64,000 nt of DNA from NCBI GenBank assembly GCA_019637675.1, contig JAHBVE010000003.1:143696-207695 (forward strand). The letters are read 5' to 3'. This document shows, one piece after another, positions 1-6,692 of the stretch (position 1 is the stretch's first letter; each line of letters opens with the position of its first letter). A program made the translations under genes and the position numbers. The stretch comes from Anaerolineales bacterium (lineage in GTDB: Bacteria; Chloroflexota; Anaerolineae; Anaerolineales; UBA11579). The notes beneath the pieces were generated by a model, which made no database searches, was not told the origin of the DNA, and saw only the letters and a program-made list of their open reading frames with translations.

Positions 1-836
1 GACATGGTCATCACCACCGCTCCCATGCTCTTGAGCTCGAGCAGGCCGCGCAAATAATCACTGTTCAGCTGCGGGGCCAGCTTAGCAAGCAGTTGTGGCG
101 ACGTGGTGATCAGCGCCTGGTCAAAGATATGCGCCGCGCCGCCAACCCGCAGCTCCAGTCCGCCGTCAGCCGGCTGGATGCTCTCCACTGCAGCCTGCAT
201 CTCAAAACGCACGCCCATTTCCTTCAGACGCTCAGCGAACTGGTCGGCAAAGGCCTGGAAGCCGCCTTCATACGTGCCCAGCCGGGTCGTGCGGGCATGC
301 AAGCGCGCCCACAACCAGGCCATATTGACCTCTTTGGCGTAAGGGCCAAACTTGCCTTCGATCAGCGGCAGCCACATGCTCTCATACACGCGGTTGCCGG
401 CCCACTTGCGCATCCAGGCGTCCACAGTGCTGCGCTCCAACGGCTTCCAGTTGTTGGTGATGCGCAGATACAAGCCCACCAGGCCGAAGCGAACCTTATC
501 CAGACCCCAGCCCAGGCCTGGGTACAGCAGCGCGGCGGGAATGGAATCGAACGGATAGAACTTGCCTTCGTGATAGACAACCGTGTACGGCCGCGGGAAG
601 AGCACGCGCTCGCTCCAGCCCAGCTCCTCGATCAGCCCCAGCATGTGCTTATCACTGGCAAACCAGTGATGGTAGAACTTCTCGACGCTCCAGTTCCAAT
701 GCGGCTCCTTGAAGCCAGCCGCCAGGCCGCCCACATGAGCCGCGGCCTCAAAGATGGTGACCTCATGCCCCGCCTTGGAGAGATCGTAGGCCGCGGCCAT
801 GCCGCCAAAACCGGCGCCGATGATGGCGATCTTCAT
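1..836 (-). CDS. FAD-dependent oxidoreductase (amine-oxidase / protoporphyrinogen-oxidase-like), C-terminus cut by window edge
   Basis: The 278 visible residues open with a Rossmann dinucleotide-binding motif (GAGFGG at residues 7-12), followed by a glutamate at the end of the second strand and a GG motif, as in FAD-dependent amine oxidases and desaturase-like flavoproteins. The C-terminus lies beyond base 1. The start is fixed by an ATGA overlap: its ATG (834-836) shares bases with the stop of the membrane protein gene upstream, so the two are probably translationally coupled. Pairing with a flippase-like membrane protein suggests work on a lipid-linked or envelope substrate, which is inference. 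The substrate cannot be named from sequence alone. Confidence 0.75.
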   Translation of the reverse strand, partial: MKIAIIGAGFGGMAAAYDLSKAGHEVTIFEAAAHVGGLAAGFKEPHWNWSVEKFYHHWFASDKHMLGLIEELGWSERVLFPRPYTVVYHEGKFYPFDSIPAALLYPGLGWGLDKVRFGLVGLYLRITNNWKPLERSTVDAWMRKWAGNRVYESMWLPLIEGKFGPYAKEVNMAWLWARLHARTTRLGTYEGGFQAFADQFAERLKEMGVRFEMQAAVESIQPADGGLELRVGGAAHIFDQALITTSPQLLAKLAPQLNSDYLRGLLELKSMGAVVMTM

Positions 837-1852
837 GCTGCCTCCGTGGAGGGCACTTCGCCCCACTTGATGCCTTCTTTGGCCAGGTAATATGCGCCCA
901 ACAGGGTGATCGGCAGCCACAGCGCAATATGTAACACGAAGGTATAGCTGGTGGCGACTTCCTTCGGCACGCCGTACGCTTCCAGAATGGCGATGCCCGG
1001 CGCATCAAAGGTGCCGATGTAGCCCGGCGCCGAAGGGATGGTGGTCGCCAGGTTGACCACGCCATTCATCAGCATCAGTGCGAAGAAGCTGACCTCAAAG
1101 TTGAAGGCGTGCATGACAAACCAATACTTGCCCGTCTCCAGCAGCCAGATCACCAGCGAACTGACAAAGACCATCAAGACTTCGAACGGGGAACGCAGCG
1201 CTTCCAGCCCGCCCAGGAAGCGGTTGCCCACCTCCAGCACGCGGCCTCGTAAACGCTCGGGCACCAGGCGGGCCGTGAACCAGCTCAGCAGACGCTGTGT
1301 GGCGCCGGGAAACATGGCCGCCAGCAAAAAGGCGGCCAGCGCCCCCAGAAACAGTAGGCTGCCCCAGAAAGCGATCTGCTGGATGCTGAGGCCGGCCACC
1401 AGGCCGCCACCGATCTCGGCCAGCTCACCCAGATTGACGAAGATGAACGCCAGCATCACCACGCCGTCAAAGATGCGCTCCACGATGATGGTGGCCAGCG
1501 AAGCGGAGACCGCCACGCCCTCTTTGCGCTTGAGGATGACGGCGCGCAGCACCTCGCCTGCCCGGGCCGGGTAAATGTTGTTGCCCATGTAACCGATGGC
1601 CACGATGGGGAACATGGTGCGGGTGGGCACGGATTTGAGCGGGCGCAGCAAATAATGCCAGCGCCAGGCGCGCGCCCACACCGCCAGGAAATACACGCCG
1701 ATGCCCGGCAGCAGCCATACGTAATCAGCCTGGCGCACCTGCTGCCAGAAATCGCCAAAATGCATGTTGCGCAGCACCAGGTATAGAAAGACGACGCTGA
1801 TGCCGATGCCAAGCCAGAATTGCCAACGGAATTTGGGTTTTGCAGTGCTCAT
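833..1852 (-). CDS. Flippase-like integral membrane protein (LPG synthase TM / UPF0104 family)
   Basis: This 339-residue protein consists almost entirely of hydrophobic segments. It carries the family-type stretch around residues 97-132, including an RAGE motif (97-100) and an ER pair (125-126). The family (lysylphosphatidylglycerol synthase transmembrane region / AglD-like) is associated with polyprenyl-lipid or phospholipid handling in the cytoplasmic membrane. No synthase domain is attached, so lysyl-PG synthesis is not supported. A TAGAAT box sits 9 nt before the ATG, which suggests a leaderless transcript. The stop overlaps the start of the downstream oxidoreductase. Confidence 0.75.
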   Translation of the reverse strand: MSTAKPKFRWQFWLGIGISVVFLYLVLRNMHFGDFWQQVRQADYVWLLPGIGVYFLAVWARAWRWHYLLRPLKSVPTRTMFPIVAIGYMGNNIYPARAGEVLRAVILKRKEGVAVSASLATIIVERIFDGVVMLAFIFVNLGELAEIGGGLVAGLSIQQIAFWGSLLFLGALAAFLLAAMFPGATQRLLSWFTARLVPERLRGRVLEVGNRFLGGLEALRSPFEVLMVFVSSLVIWLLETGKYWFVMHAFNFEVSFFALMLMNGVVNLATTIPSAPGYIGTFDAPGIAILEAYGVPKEVATSYTFVLHIALWLPITLLGAYYLAKEGIKWGEVPSTEAA

Positions 1853-1861
1853 GAAGTTTGC

Positions 1862-1867
1862 ATTCTA
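1862..1867 (-). promoter_or_regulatory. Putative -10 box (TAGAAT) for the flippase-like gene
   Basis: TAGAAT on the minus strand lies 9 nt upstream of the ATG at 1852, inside the 17-nt gap after the kinase-like gene. No convincing -35 box is visible. The spacing would put the transcript start at or a few bases before the start codon. Confidence 0.4.
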
Positions 1868-1869
1868 GC

Positions 1870-2562
1870 CTAGACTGGCGGCCAGGGTATGTAGCGCTCG
1901 TCCTCTGGGGGGTGTGGGAAGATGGGCTGGGCCAGCAGCGCAGCTACGCGCTGGCGCAATGCGTCAAGCTCCGGCGGGCTGAGGTATACGGCCAGCTGCT
2001 CGCTCAGCTCCTCGCCAGTGCGCAGTCTGGCTTGCAGGCTGCGCACATCCTCCACGAGATCGGGCGGAATATGCTCTCCGGCAAAATCCCAGATCACTGT
2101 GCGCAGCTTGGGTTCCTCGTGAAAGCAGATGCCGTGGTCGATCAGCCAGAGATGGCCGTCCTCCCCCAGCAGGATGTGGCCGCCTTTGCGATCCGCATTG
2201 TTAGCGAGCAGATCGAACACGGCCGCCGGACGCAAACGCTGGCACACCGCATCCTCAAAGGTGAAGTAGTGCTGCTCCGGGTCATGCTGGACGCGCAACT
2301 GCAACGACCCCGGCCCAAACGGGCCTTCGCTGCGGAACACCGTGGGCGGCACCAGCTGCCAGCCCAGCGCTTCGCTGAGCAGGAACGCGGCCACCTCGCG
2401 GCCGGCCAGGGTCTCCGGCGGAAAATCCCACAGCGGCTGCTCACCCTTGACGGGCTTATACACGCCTTCCAGCTCCGCGCCGACGCGCACAAGGAATGTG
2501 TAATTGGAACCCCAGGTGAACTGCCCCTCCAATTCAAGCTCCCCCGTTTGCAAAGCCAACAA
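1870..2562 (-). CDS. SCO1664-family protein with PI3/4-kinase-like fold
   Basis: This protein of about 230 residues resembles the SCO1664 family of Actinobacteria and Chloroflexi. It has a nucleotide-binding-like YKPxxGExPLWDF segment (residues 35-47), a catalytic-loop-like DRKGGH (124-129) and a metal-binding-like DHG (142-144), the arrangement seen in PI3/4-kinase and related atypical kinases. No activity or substrate is known to me. The reading frame extends upstream through the DUF3090 gene, so the true start is unclear. I chose TTG at 2562. A CTG at 2571 lies 5 nt after a GGAG and is the main alternative. It follows DUF3090 almost directly and is probably co-transcribed with it. Confidence 0.7.
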   Translation of the reverse strand: MLALQTGELELEGQFTWGSNYTFLVRVGAELEGVYKPVKGEQPLWDFPPETLAGREVAAFLLSEALGWQLVPPTVFRSEGPFGPGSLQLRVQHDPEQHYFTFEDAVCQRLRPAAVFDLLANNADRKGGHILLGEDGHLWLIDHGICFHEEPKLRTVIWDFAGEHIPPDLVEDVRSLQARLRTGEELSEQLAVYLSPPELDALRQRVAALLAQPIFPHPPEDERYIPWPPV

Positions 2563-2579
2563 GACGTGCAGGCCGGCTC

Positions 2580-3107
2580 CTAGTGCTTGTGCCCGTTCTT
2601 CTTGACGCAGAAGTGGCCGGCCGGGTCCATCGGTTCGCCGCACTGCGGGCAGGTTGGCCGGCCGCGGGAGGCGATCTCGATGCCCCAGTTGGCCATGCTG
2701 CGCAGCTGGGAGCGCGTACACCACAAGCGGGCCACATGCAGCTCATCGCTGGCGATCTCCGGCGATTCAACACCCTCACGCAGCTCCAACGCCACCAGGT
2801 CCTGCTCGGCGTCGTAACCCAGGCCGATCTCAGCAGCACGGAATATTGCGTCCACCGGCGGGTGGATGTGCATCTGGGCCTCGTCGAACTCGGCTGAGGC
2901 GTTGGGCAGGTCTACATGCTTGGTGTTGAGCTCGGCCAGGAACTGCTCAATGGCCACGGCCAGGCTCTGCACCTGCACTTTTTCAACGATAACGGCGACG
3001 ATGCGCTCTTCCTTCCAGGCCTGGATGTAGAAGACGCGCTGGCCAGCCGGGCCGATGGCATCCGTAGTGATATGGTCAACGGGGCGAAGTTCAATAGTTT
3101 TTGGCAT
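2580..3107 (-). CDS. DUF3090 family protein with C-terminal zinc-ribbon-like motif
   Basis: This 175-residue protein matches DUF3090 in overall sequence. The N-terminal two thirds form an uncharacterised domain. The C-terminus carries CxxC (C153, C156) and a downstream HxC (H165, C167) that could bind a metal. In Actinobacteria the gene is a neighbour of the SCO1664-type and MSMEG_4193-type genes, and the same three are together here. Function is unknown. A TATACT box 11 nt before the ATG suggests its own promoter, separate from the phosphatase gene upstream. Confidence 0.8.
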   Translation of the reverse strand: MPKTIELRPVDHITTDAIGPAGQRVFYIQAWKEERIVAVIVEKVQVQSLAVAIEQFLAELNTKHVDLPNASAEFDEAQMHIHPPVDAIFRAAEIGLGYDAEQDLVALELREGVESPEIASDELHVARLWCTRSQLRSMANWGIEIASRGRPTCPQCGEPMDPAGHFCVKKNGHKH

Positions 3108-3118
3108 AAGCGCTGCGC

Positions 3119-3124
3119 AGTATA
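3119..3124 (-). promoter_or_regulatory. Putative -10 box (TATACT) for DUF3090 and the kinase-like gene
   Basis: TATACT on the minus strand lies 11 nt before the DUF3090 ATG, in the 47-nt gap after the histidine phosphatase gene. The -35 region (TTTCCC at 17-nt spacing) is weak. The layout fits a nearly leaderless transcript. Confidence 0.4.
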
Positions 3125-3154
3125 GTCCGTAACGAGGGATTGGGAAATTCGATT

Positions 3155-3760
3155 CTAAAGCTCCGGCGCCACCCAGTTGAGACGCTCCAACATGGCGCGG
3201 CCGGGTTCGATGTACAGGGTGCTGACCGAGGCGGTGGCGATGCTAAGGCGCTGGAACTGGTCGAGCGGCATGCCGGCGTAGTGAGCGATGATGAGCTTGA
3301 TCGGGTCGGCGTGCAGCACACAGGCGATGGCGTCCTTAGACTTGTGCATGGTGCACAACGCTTCGATCTCAGCTACCAGGCGGGCCTGCTGTTCCAGCAT
3401 GCCCTCGCCGCCCGGGAAGCGGAATAGGGAGGGTTTGTTTTGCAGCGTGGCCCAACGTTTGTCGCGTTGCAGGGTTTTGAGTAGCTTGCCCTGCCATTCG
3501 CCAAGATCGCTCTCGAGCAAACCTTTGCGCTTCAGGATGGCCAGCTTGCGGGCGGCGGCCAGCGGCTGGGCGGTCTGCACCGCCCGCTCCAGCGGGCTGC
3601 TGTACACGGCCGCCAAGCGCACGTCTTTGAGCGCGGTGGCCAGGGCGGCGGCCTGCGCATGGCCGCGGGCGTTGAGGTGGACGCCGGGCAAACGGCCCGC
3701 CAGGCGCCCCTTCTTCACATAGTCGTTCTCCCCGTGGCGGATCAACAACACGGTTGGCAT
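3155..3760 (-). CDS. Histidine phosphatase family protein (MSMEG_4193-type phosphomutase-like)
   Basis: This 201-residue protein of the phosphoglycerate-mutase / histidine phosphatase superfamily has the RHG motif at residues 8-10 (H9 the predicted phospho-acceptor), a conserved glutamate in the LLESDLGEWQG region and a second histidine in VLHADP. The family is a phosphatase or mutase. The MSMEG_4193 group has no assigned substrate that I know of. The open frame continues upstream inside rarA, but the ATG at 3760 directly follows the rarA stop (1-nt gap) and aligns with the normal family start. It is co-transcribed with rarA and sits next to DUF3090. Confidence 0.85.
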   Translation of the reverse strand: MPTVLLIRHGENDYVKKGRLAGRLPGVHLNARGHAQAAALATALKDVRLAAVYSSPLERAVQTAQPLAAARKLAILKRKGLLESDLGEWQGKLLKTLQRDKRWATLQNKPSLFRFPGGEGMLEQQARLVAEIEALCTMHKSKDAIACVLHADPIKLIIAHYAGMPLDQFQRLSIATASVSTLYIEPGRAMLERLNWVAPEL

Positions 3761-3761
3761 G

Positions 3762-5177
3762 CTAGTGGCTTCCTCCGGCTTTGTGGCGCGCTTTGAGCGC
3801 GTCGGCGGCTTCCTTGCTGGGCATGGGGACTTCCTGGCTCTGGGTGATGCCGAGCGCTTTGCGCTGGGCTTCACGCCAGCGCGCCAGGCGCTCTTTGACC
3901 TGGGCTTCGTAGCCCTGGTCAGAGGGTGTATAGAAATAGGTGCCGAGCACGCCGCTAGGCAGGTATTGCTGCGGCGCAAAATGCTCCGGCTCGTCGTGCG
4001 GGTAGACGTAACCCTGGCCGTGGCCGAGGGCTTTGCCATCACGGTTCTTGTCCTTCAGCGGGTCAGGCACTTCCACCATGCCGTCCGCCTCGATCTTGGA
4101 ATAGGCGGAGAAATAGCCCAGGCTGCTGTTGGACTTGGGCGCGGTGGACAGATAGACCACCGCGTGCACGAGCGGGAAGATGCCCTCCGGCAGGCCAACG
4201 TAATCGAAGGCCTGGGCGGCCGCGTTGGCGACGACCATGCCCATAGGATCGCCCATGCCAATATCTTCGCCGGCCAGGATCAGCAGGCGGCGGAAGATGA
4301 AGCGCGGATCCTCGCCGGCGTACAGCATCTTGGCGAGCCAGTAGAGCGCGGCATCCGGGTCAGAGCCGCGCACCGACTTGATGAAGGCTGAGATGGTGTC
4401 GTAATGCGCATCGCCGTCCTTGTCGTACAGCACGGCGCGGCGCTGGATGGATTCTTGCGCCACGGCCAGGCTGACGTGCACCACACCATCCACCGGCGGG
4501 GTCGACTCGACCGCCAGCTCGAGGGCATTGAGCGCGTTGCGGGCATCGCCGCCGGCCACATGGATGAGGTGCTGGGCGGCGTCTTCGTCGAACATGATCT
4601 TGCGCTCGCCGTAGCCGCGCTGCGGGTCTTGCAGGGCCTGCTCCAGCACGCGGCGCACATCCTCATCGGAGAGGGGGCGCAACTGGAACACGCGCGAGCG
4701 GGAGACCAGAGCGCCGTTGACCTCGAAGTACGGGTTCTCGGTCGTGGCGCCGATGAGCGTGATGGTGCCGTTCTCCACATGCGGCAGCAGGGCGTCTTGC
4801 TGGGCCTTGTTCCAGCGATGGACCTCATCCACGAACAGGATCGTGCGCACGTTGTGCAGGCGGCGGCGCTCTTTGGCCTCCTCGATCACGGCGATCAGGT
4901 CGGCTTTGCCGGTCATCACCGCCGAGAGGGTGACGAAGTAGGACTGGGTATGGTTGGCGATGACCATGGCCAGGGTGGTCTTGCCTGAGCCGGGCGGCCC
5001 CCACAGCAGGATGGAGGAAAAGAGCCGGTCAGCCTCGATGGCGCGGCGCAGCAGGCGGCCCTCACCCACGATGTCATCCTGGCCGATGTACTCTTCCAGG
5101 CGTCGGGGGCGCATACGGGCGGCCAGCGGGCTTTCGGTGGCCAGGCGCTCTTTGAGGGCGTGGTCAAACAGGTCCAT
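3762..5177 (-). CDS. rarA: Replication-associated recombination protein A (RarA/MgsA AAA+ ATPase)
   Basis: This 471-residue AAA+ ATPase is of the RarA/WRNIP1 type, which acts at stalled replication forks and is related to clamp loaders. Walker A GPPGSGKT is at residues 60-67 and Walker B FVDEVHR follows about 50 residues later, then sensor 1 (GATTEN) and the RarA C-terminal tetramerisation region. The ATG at 5177 was chosen because MDLF begins the conserved N-terminus; upstream in-frame codons lie in the intergenic region. A TACAAT box is 10 nt upstream. It heads an operon with the histidine phosphatase. Confidence 0.92.
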   Translation of the reverse strand: MDLFDHALKERLATESPLAARMRPRRLEEYIGQDDIVGEGRLLRRAIEADRLFSSILLWGPPGSGKTTLAMVIANHTQSYFVTLSAVMTGKADLIAVIEEAKERRRLHNVRTILFVDEVHRWNKAQQDALLPHVENGTITLIGATTENPYFEVNGALVSRSRVFQLRPLSDEDVRRVLEQALQDPQRGYGERKIMFDEDAAQHLIHVAGGDARNALNALELAVESTPPVDGVVHVSLAVAQESIQRRAVLYDKDGDAHYDTISAFIKSVRGSDPDAALYWLAKMLYAGEDPRFIFRRLLILAGEDIGMGDPMGMVVANAAAQAFDYVGLPEGIFPLVHAVVYLSTAPKSNSSLGYFSAYSKIEADGMVEVPDPLKDKNRDGKALGHGQGYVYPHDEPEHFAPQQYLPSGVLGTYFYTPSDQGYEAQVKERLARWREAQRKALGITQSQEVPMPSKEAADALKARHKAGGSH

Positions 5178-5187
5178 AAGTAGAACG

Positions 5188-5193
5188 ATTGTA
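5188..5193 (-). promoter_or_regulatory. Putative -10 box (TACAAT) for rarA
   Basis: TACAAT on the minus strand lies 10 nt before the rarA ATG. A weak -35 candidate (TCTTGT) at 5210-5215 gives a 16-nt spacer and overlaps the first 18-bp direct repeat. The pattern predicts a leaderless or nearly leaderless mRNA. Confidence 0.4.
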
Positions 5194-5210
5194 CTGCAAT
5201 GAGCTACCCA

Positions 5211-5262
5211 CAAGATGTTGTTCGTTTTCTGGGCCAGGCTGCACCAAGATGTTGTTCGTTTT
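5211..5262. repeat. Pair of 18-bp direct repeats between rarA and the ECF sigma gene
   Basis: The 18-mer CAAGATGTTGTTCGTTTT occurs at 5211-5228 and again, identically, at 5245-5262, a 34-bp period. The first copy overlaps the presumed rarA promoter region. The position suggests an operator or a local duplication; neither can be decided from the sequence. The rest of the 253-base gap between rarA and the sigma factor shows no gene. Confidence 0.7.
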
Positions 5263-5430
5263 GTCGGTGGGGGTATGGGGTGCAACTGAAAAGATATCTG
5301 GCGCGCCTTATAGAGCATATTCTCTGCACAATATCATGCGGAGCGGGCTATCAGCCAAATAATGGGAGCCTGTCAATGAATTGCCATCCCCTCACAATAT
5401 TTCAGCCCGCGGCTCGTCTTCACCTGTAAG

Positions 5431-5997
5431 ATGAGCGAGGGAGCGATCCAGACCCTGATGGCAGGCGACGAGCGCATATCTGAGGCCGTAGAGCAGCATG
5501 AACCCCGGCTGCGCAGCTTCATCCGCGCCCGGGTGCCGGATGCGTTGGACGCCGAGGACATTCTGCAGGATGTCTTCTACGAGCTGGCGCGAGCCAACCG
5601 GCTGCTGGTGCCGATCGAGCACCTGAGCGGCTGGCTGTATCAGGTGGCGCGCAACCGCATCACCGACCTGTTCCGCAAGCAGCAGCCCGAGCGCCTGCGC
5701 GAGCTGGACGCCGAAGACGGCGACGAAGGCTTGCTGCTGGCAGAGCTGCTGCCGGCAGCCGATGGCGGCCCGGAGGCGGCCTACGCCCGCAAAGCCATGT
5801 TGGCGGAGCTGGAGCAGGCGCTGGGTGAGCTCCCGGCCGAGCAGCGGGCGATCTTCGTGGCGCATGAAGTCGAGGGCCGCTCCTTCAATGAGATAGTCGC
5901 CGAAAGCGGCGTCAGCATCAACACTCTGCTCTCTCGCAAACGCTACGCCGTGTTGTATCTACGCAAACGTTTGGCACACTTTTATCAAGGTTCATAG
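5431..5997 (+). CDS. RNA polymerase ECF-type sigma factor (sigma-70 family)
   Basis: This 188-residue protein contains region 2 (DAEDILQDVFYEL, then the WLYQVARNRITDLFRK segment) and region 4 (LPAEQRAIFVAHEVEGRSFNEIVAESG, a helix-turn-helix for the -35 element), with no region 3. It would direct RNA polymerase to a small regulon. The next gene, 13 nt downstream, encodes a small membrane protein and is probably its partner. No classical zinc-binding anti-sigma (HxxxCxxC) is encoded next to it. The starting ATG aligns with the typical N-terminus. Confidence 0.9.
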   Translation: MSEGAIQTLMAGDERISEAVEQHEPRLRSFIRARVPDALDAEDILQDVFYELARANRLLVPIEHLSGWLYQVARNRITDLFRKQQPERLRELDAEDGDEGLLLAELLPAADGGPEAAYARKAMLAELEQALGELPAEQRAIFVAHEVEGRSFNEIVAESGVSINTLLSRKRYAVLYLRKRLAHFYQGS

Positions 5998-6010
5998 AAA
6001 GGATACGAAC

Positions 6011-6376
6011 ATGAAACATCATATGGAACGAAATATCGGCAAAGGCATCCGCATTGGCTTGCTGGCAGTGATTGGGTTTGTGGTGTTCTTTACCGTGGGT
6101 GGCCTAGCAGTGCAGGGATTGTGGAACTGGCTGCTGCCTGAGCTGTTCGGCTGGCCGCAGGTGAGCTTCTGGCAGGCGCTGGGTCTGCTGGTGCTGAGCC
6201 GCATCCTGTTCGGCGGGATCGGCGGGCCGGGCGGCCGGGGCCGCGGCCGCAAAGGCAAGCGGGGGCCAAAGGGCCACTGGGGGCCGCCGCACCTCAGCGA
6301 TGAGGAACGCGAGCACCTGAAGCATGTTGGCCACCATGCGGACGAAGGTGCAGACGAGGACAGCAAAACGATGTAA
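6011..6376 (+). CDS. Small membrane protein linked to the ECF sigma factor
   Basis: This 121-residue protein has a hydrophobic segment at about residues 14-38, a second short hydrophobic stretch around 52-66, then a Gly/Arg/Lys-rich basic linker and a His- and acid-rich C-terminus. Small proteins of this layout are common directly after ECF sigma genes in several phyla, and a role in sensing or in holding the sigma factor is plausible but unproven. It lacks the HxxxCxxC motif of zinc anti-sigma proteins. The gene ends at a strong terminator, so the pair forms a two-gene operon. Confidence 0.65.
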   Translation: MKHHMERNIGKGIRIGLLAVIGFVVFFTVGGLAVQGLWNWLLPELFGWPQVSFWQALGLLVLSRILFGGIGGPGGRGRGRKGKRGPKGHWGPPHLSDEEREHLKHVGHHADEGADEDSKTM

Positions 6377-6380
6377 GCAA

Positions 6381-6410
6381 AAAGAGCGACCCCGAACGGG
6401 GTCGCTCTTT
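6381..6410 (+). terminator. Rho-independent terminator after the sigma-factor operon
   Basis: A perfect 13-bp stem (6381-6393 with 6398-6410) encloses a GAAC loop, is GC-rich next to the loop and ends in a T tract. It starts 4 nt after the TAA of the small membrane protein gene. Confidence 0.9.
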
Positions 6411-6440
6411 TTGTTGTGGGCCGCCAGTCTCAGGTAGAAT
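6411..6440 (+). promoter_or_regulatory. Promoter for the T-box/trpS transcript
   Basis: TTGTTG (6411-6416) and TAGAAT (6435-6440) are separated by 18 nt, giving a transcript start near 6447, just before the T-box leader. The -35 box is made from the T tail of the preceding terminator. Confidence 0.6.
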
Positions 6441-6446
6441 TACGCC

Positions 6447-6660
6447 ACGCGGAAAGAGTACGCTCTGAACCGATGGCACAGAAAGCTGGAGCGCTGAGAG
6501 CCAGCCCACACGCCAGAGCCGAATATGGACCGTGCGCTACTTCGTAGCGTTATGCAACATAGCAACAAAAAGCGGCGTGCGCTCCGGCGCCCGCAACTGA
6601 GGTGGCACCGCGGGCTAACGCTCGTCCTCAGAGCAAAATATTTTGCTCTGAGGACGAGCG
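6447..6660 (+). promoter_or_regulatory. T-box riboswitch, tryptophan specifier, controlling trpS
   Basis: The leader carries the T-box core TGGCACCGCG at 6603-6612, which pairs with the 3' end of uncharged tRNA. It is followed by a long, nearly perfect hairpin (arms 6619-6639 and 6640-6660) and TTTCTGTTT, an intrinsic terminator. In the upstream stem I region, GAATATGGAC (6521-6530) fits a specifier loop with codon TGG at 6526-6528, followed by a purine. Tryptophan specificity agrees with the downstream gene. Uncharged tRNA-Trp should favour the antiterminator formed by the T-box strand and raise trpS expression. The assignment of stem I is by pattern only; the T-box motif and terminator are clear. 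Confidence 0.93.
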
Positions 6661-6692
6661 TTTCTGTTTCGGCCAGAGCACAGGAGACAAGC

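Noticed and set aside
103..342. Several open frames of 60-300 residues on the opposite strand of real genes throughout the window (for example opposite the oxidoreductase, IF-2, RarA and FtsK genes)
   Set aside because: They lack domain motifs, have compositions typical of high-GC shadow frames (Arg/Ala/Ser- or His/Gln/Leu-rich), and the other strand carries a recognised gene over the same bases.
6525..6692. Longer trpS reading frame starting at 6525
   Set aside because: It would translate the T-box leader and terminator; the conserved N-terminus and AGGAGA ribosome binding site are at 6693.
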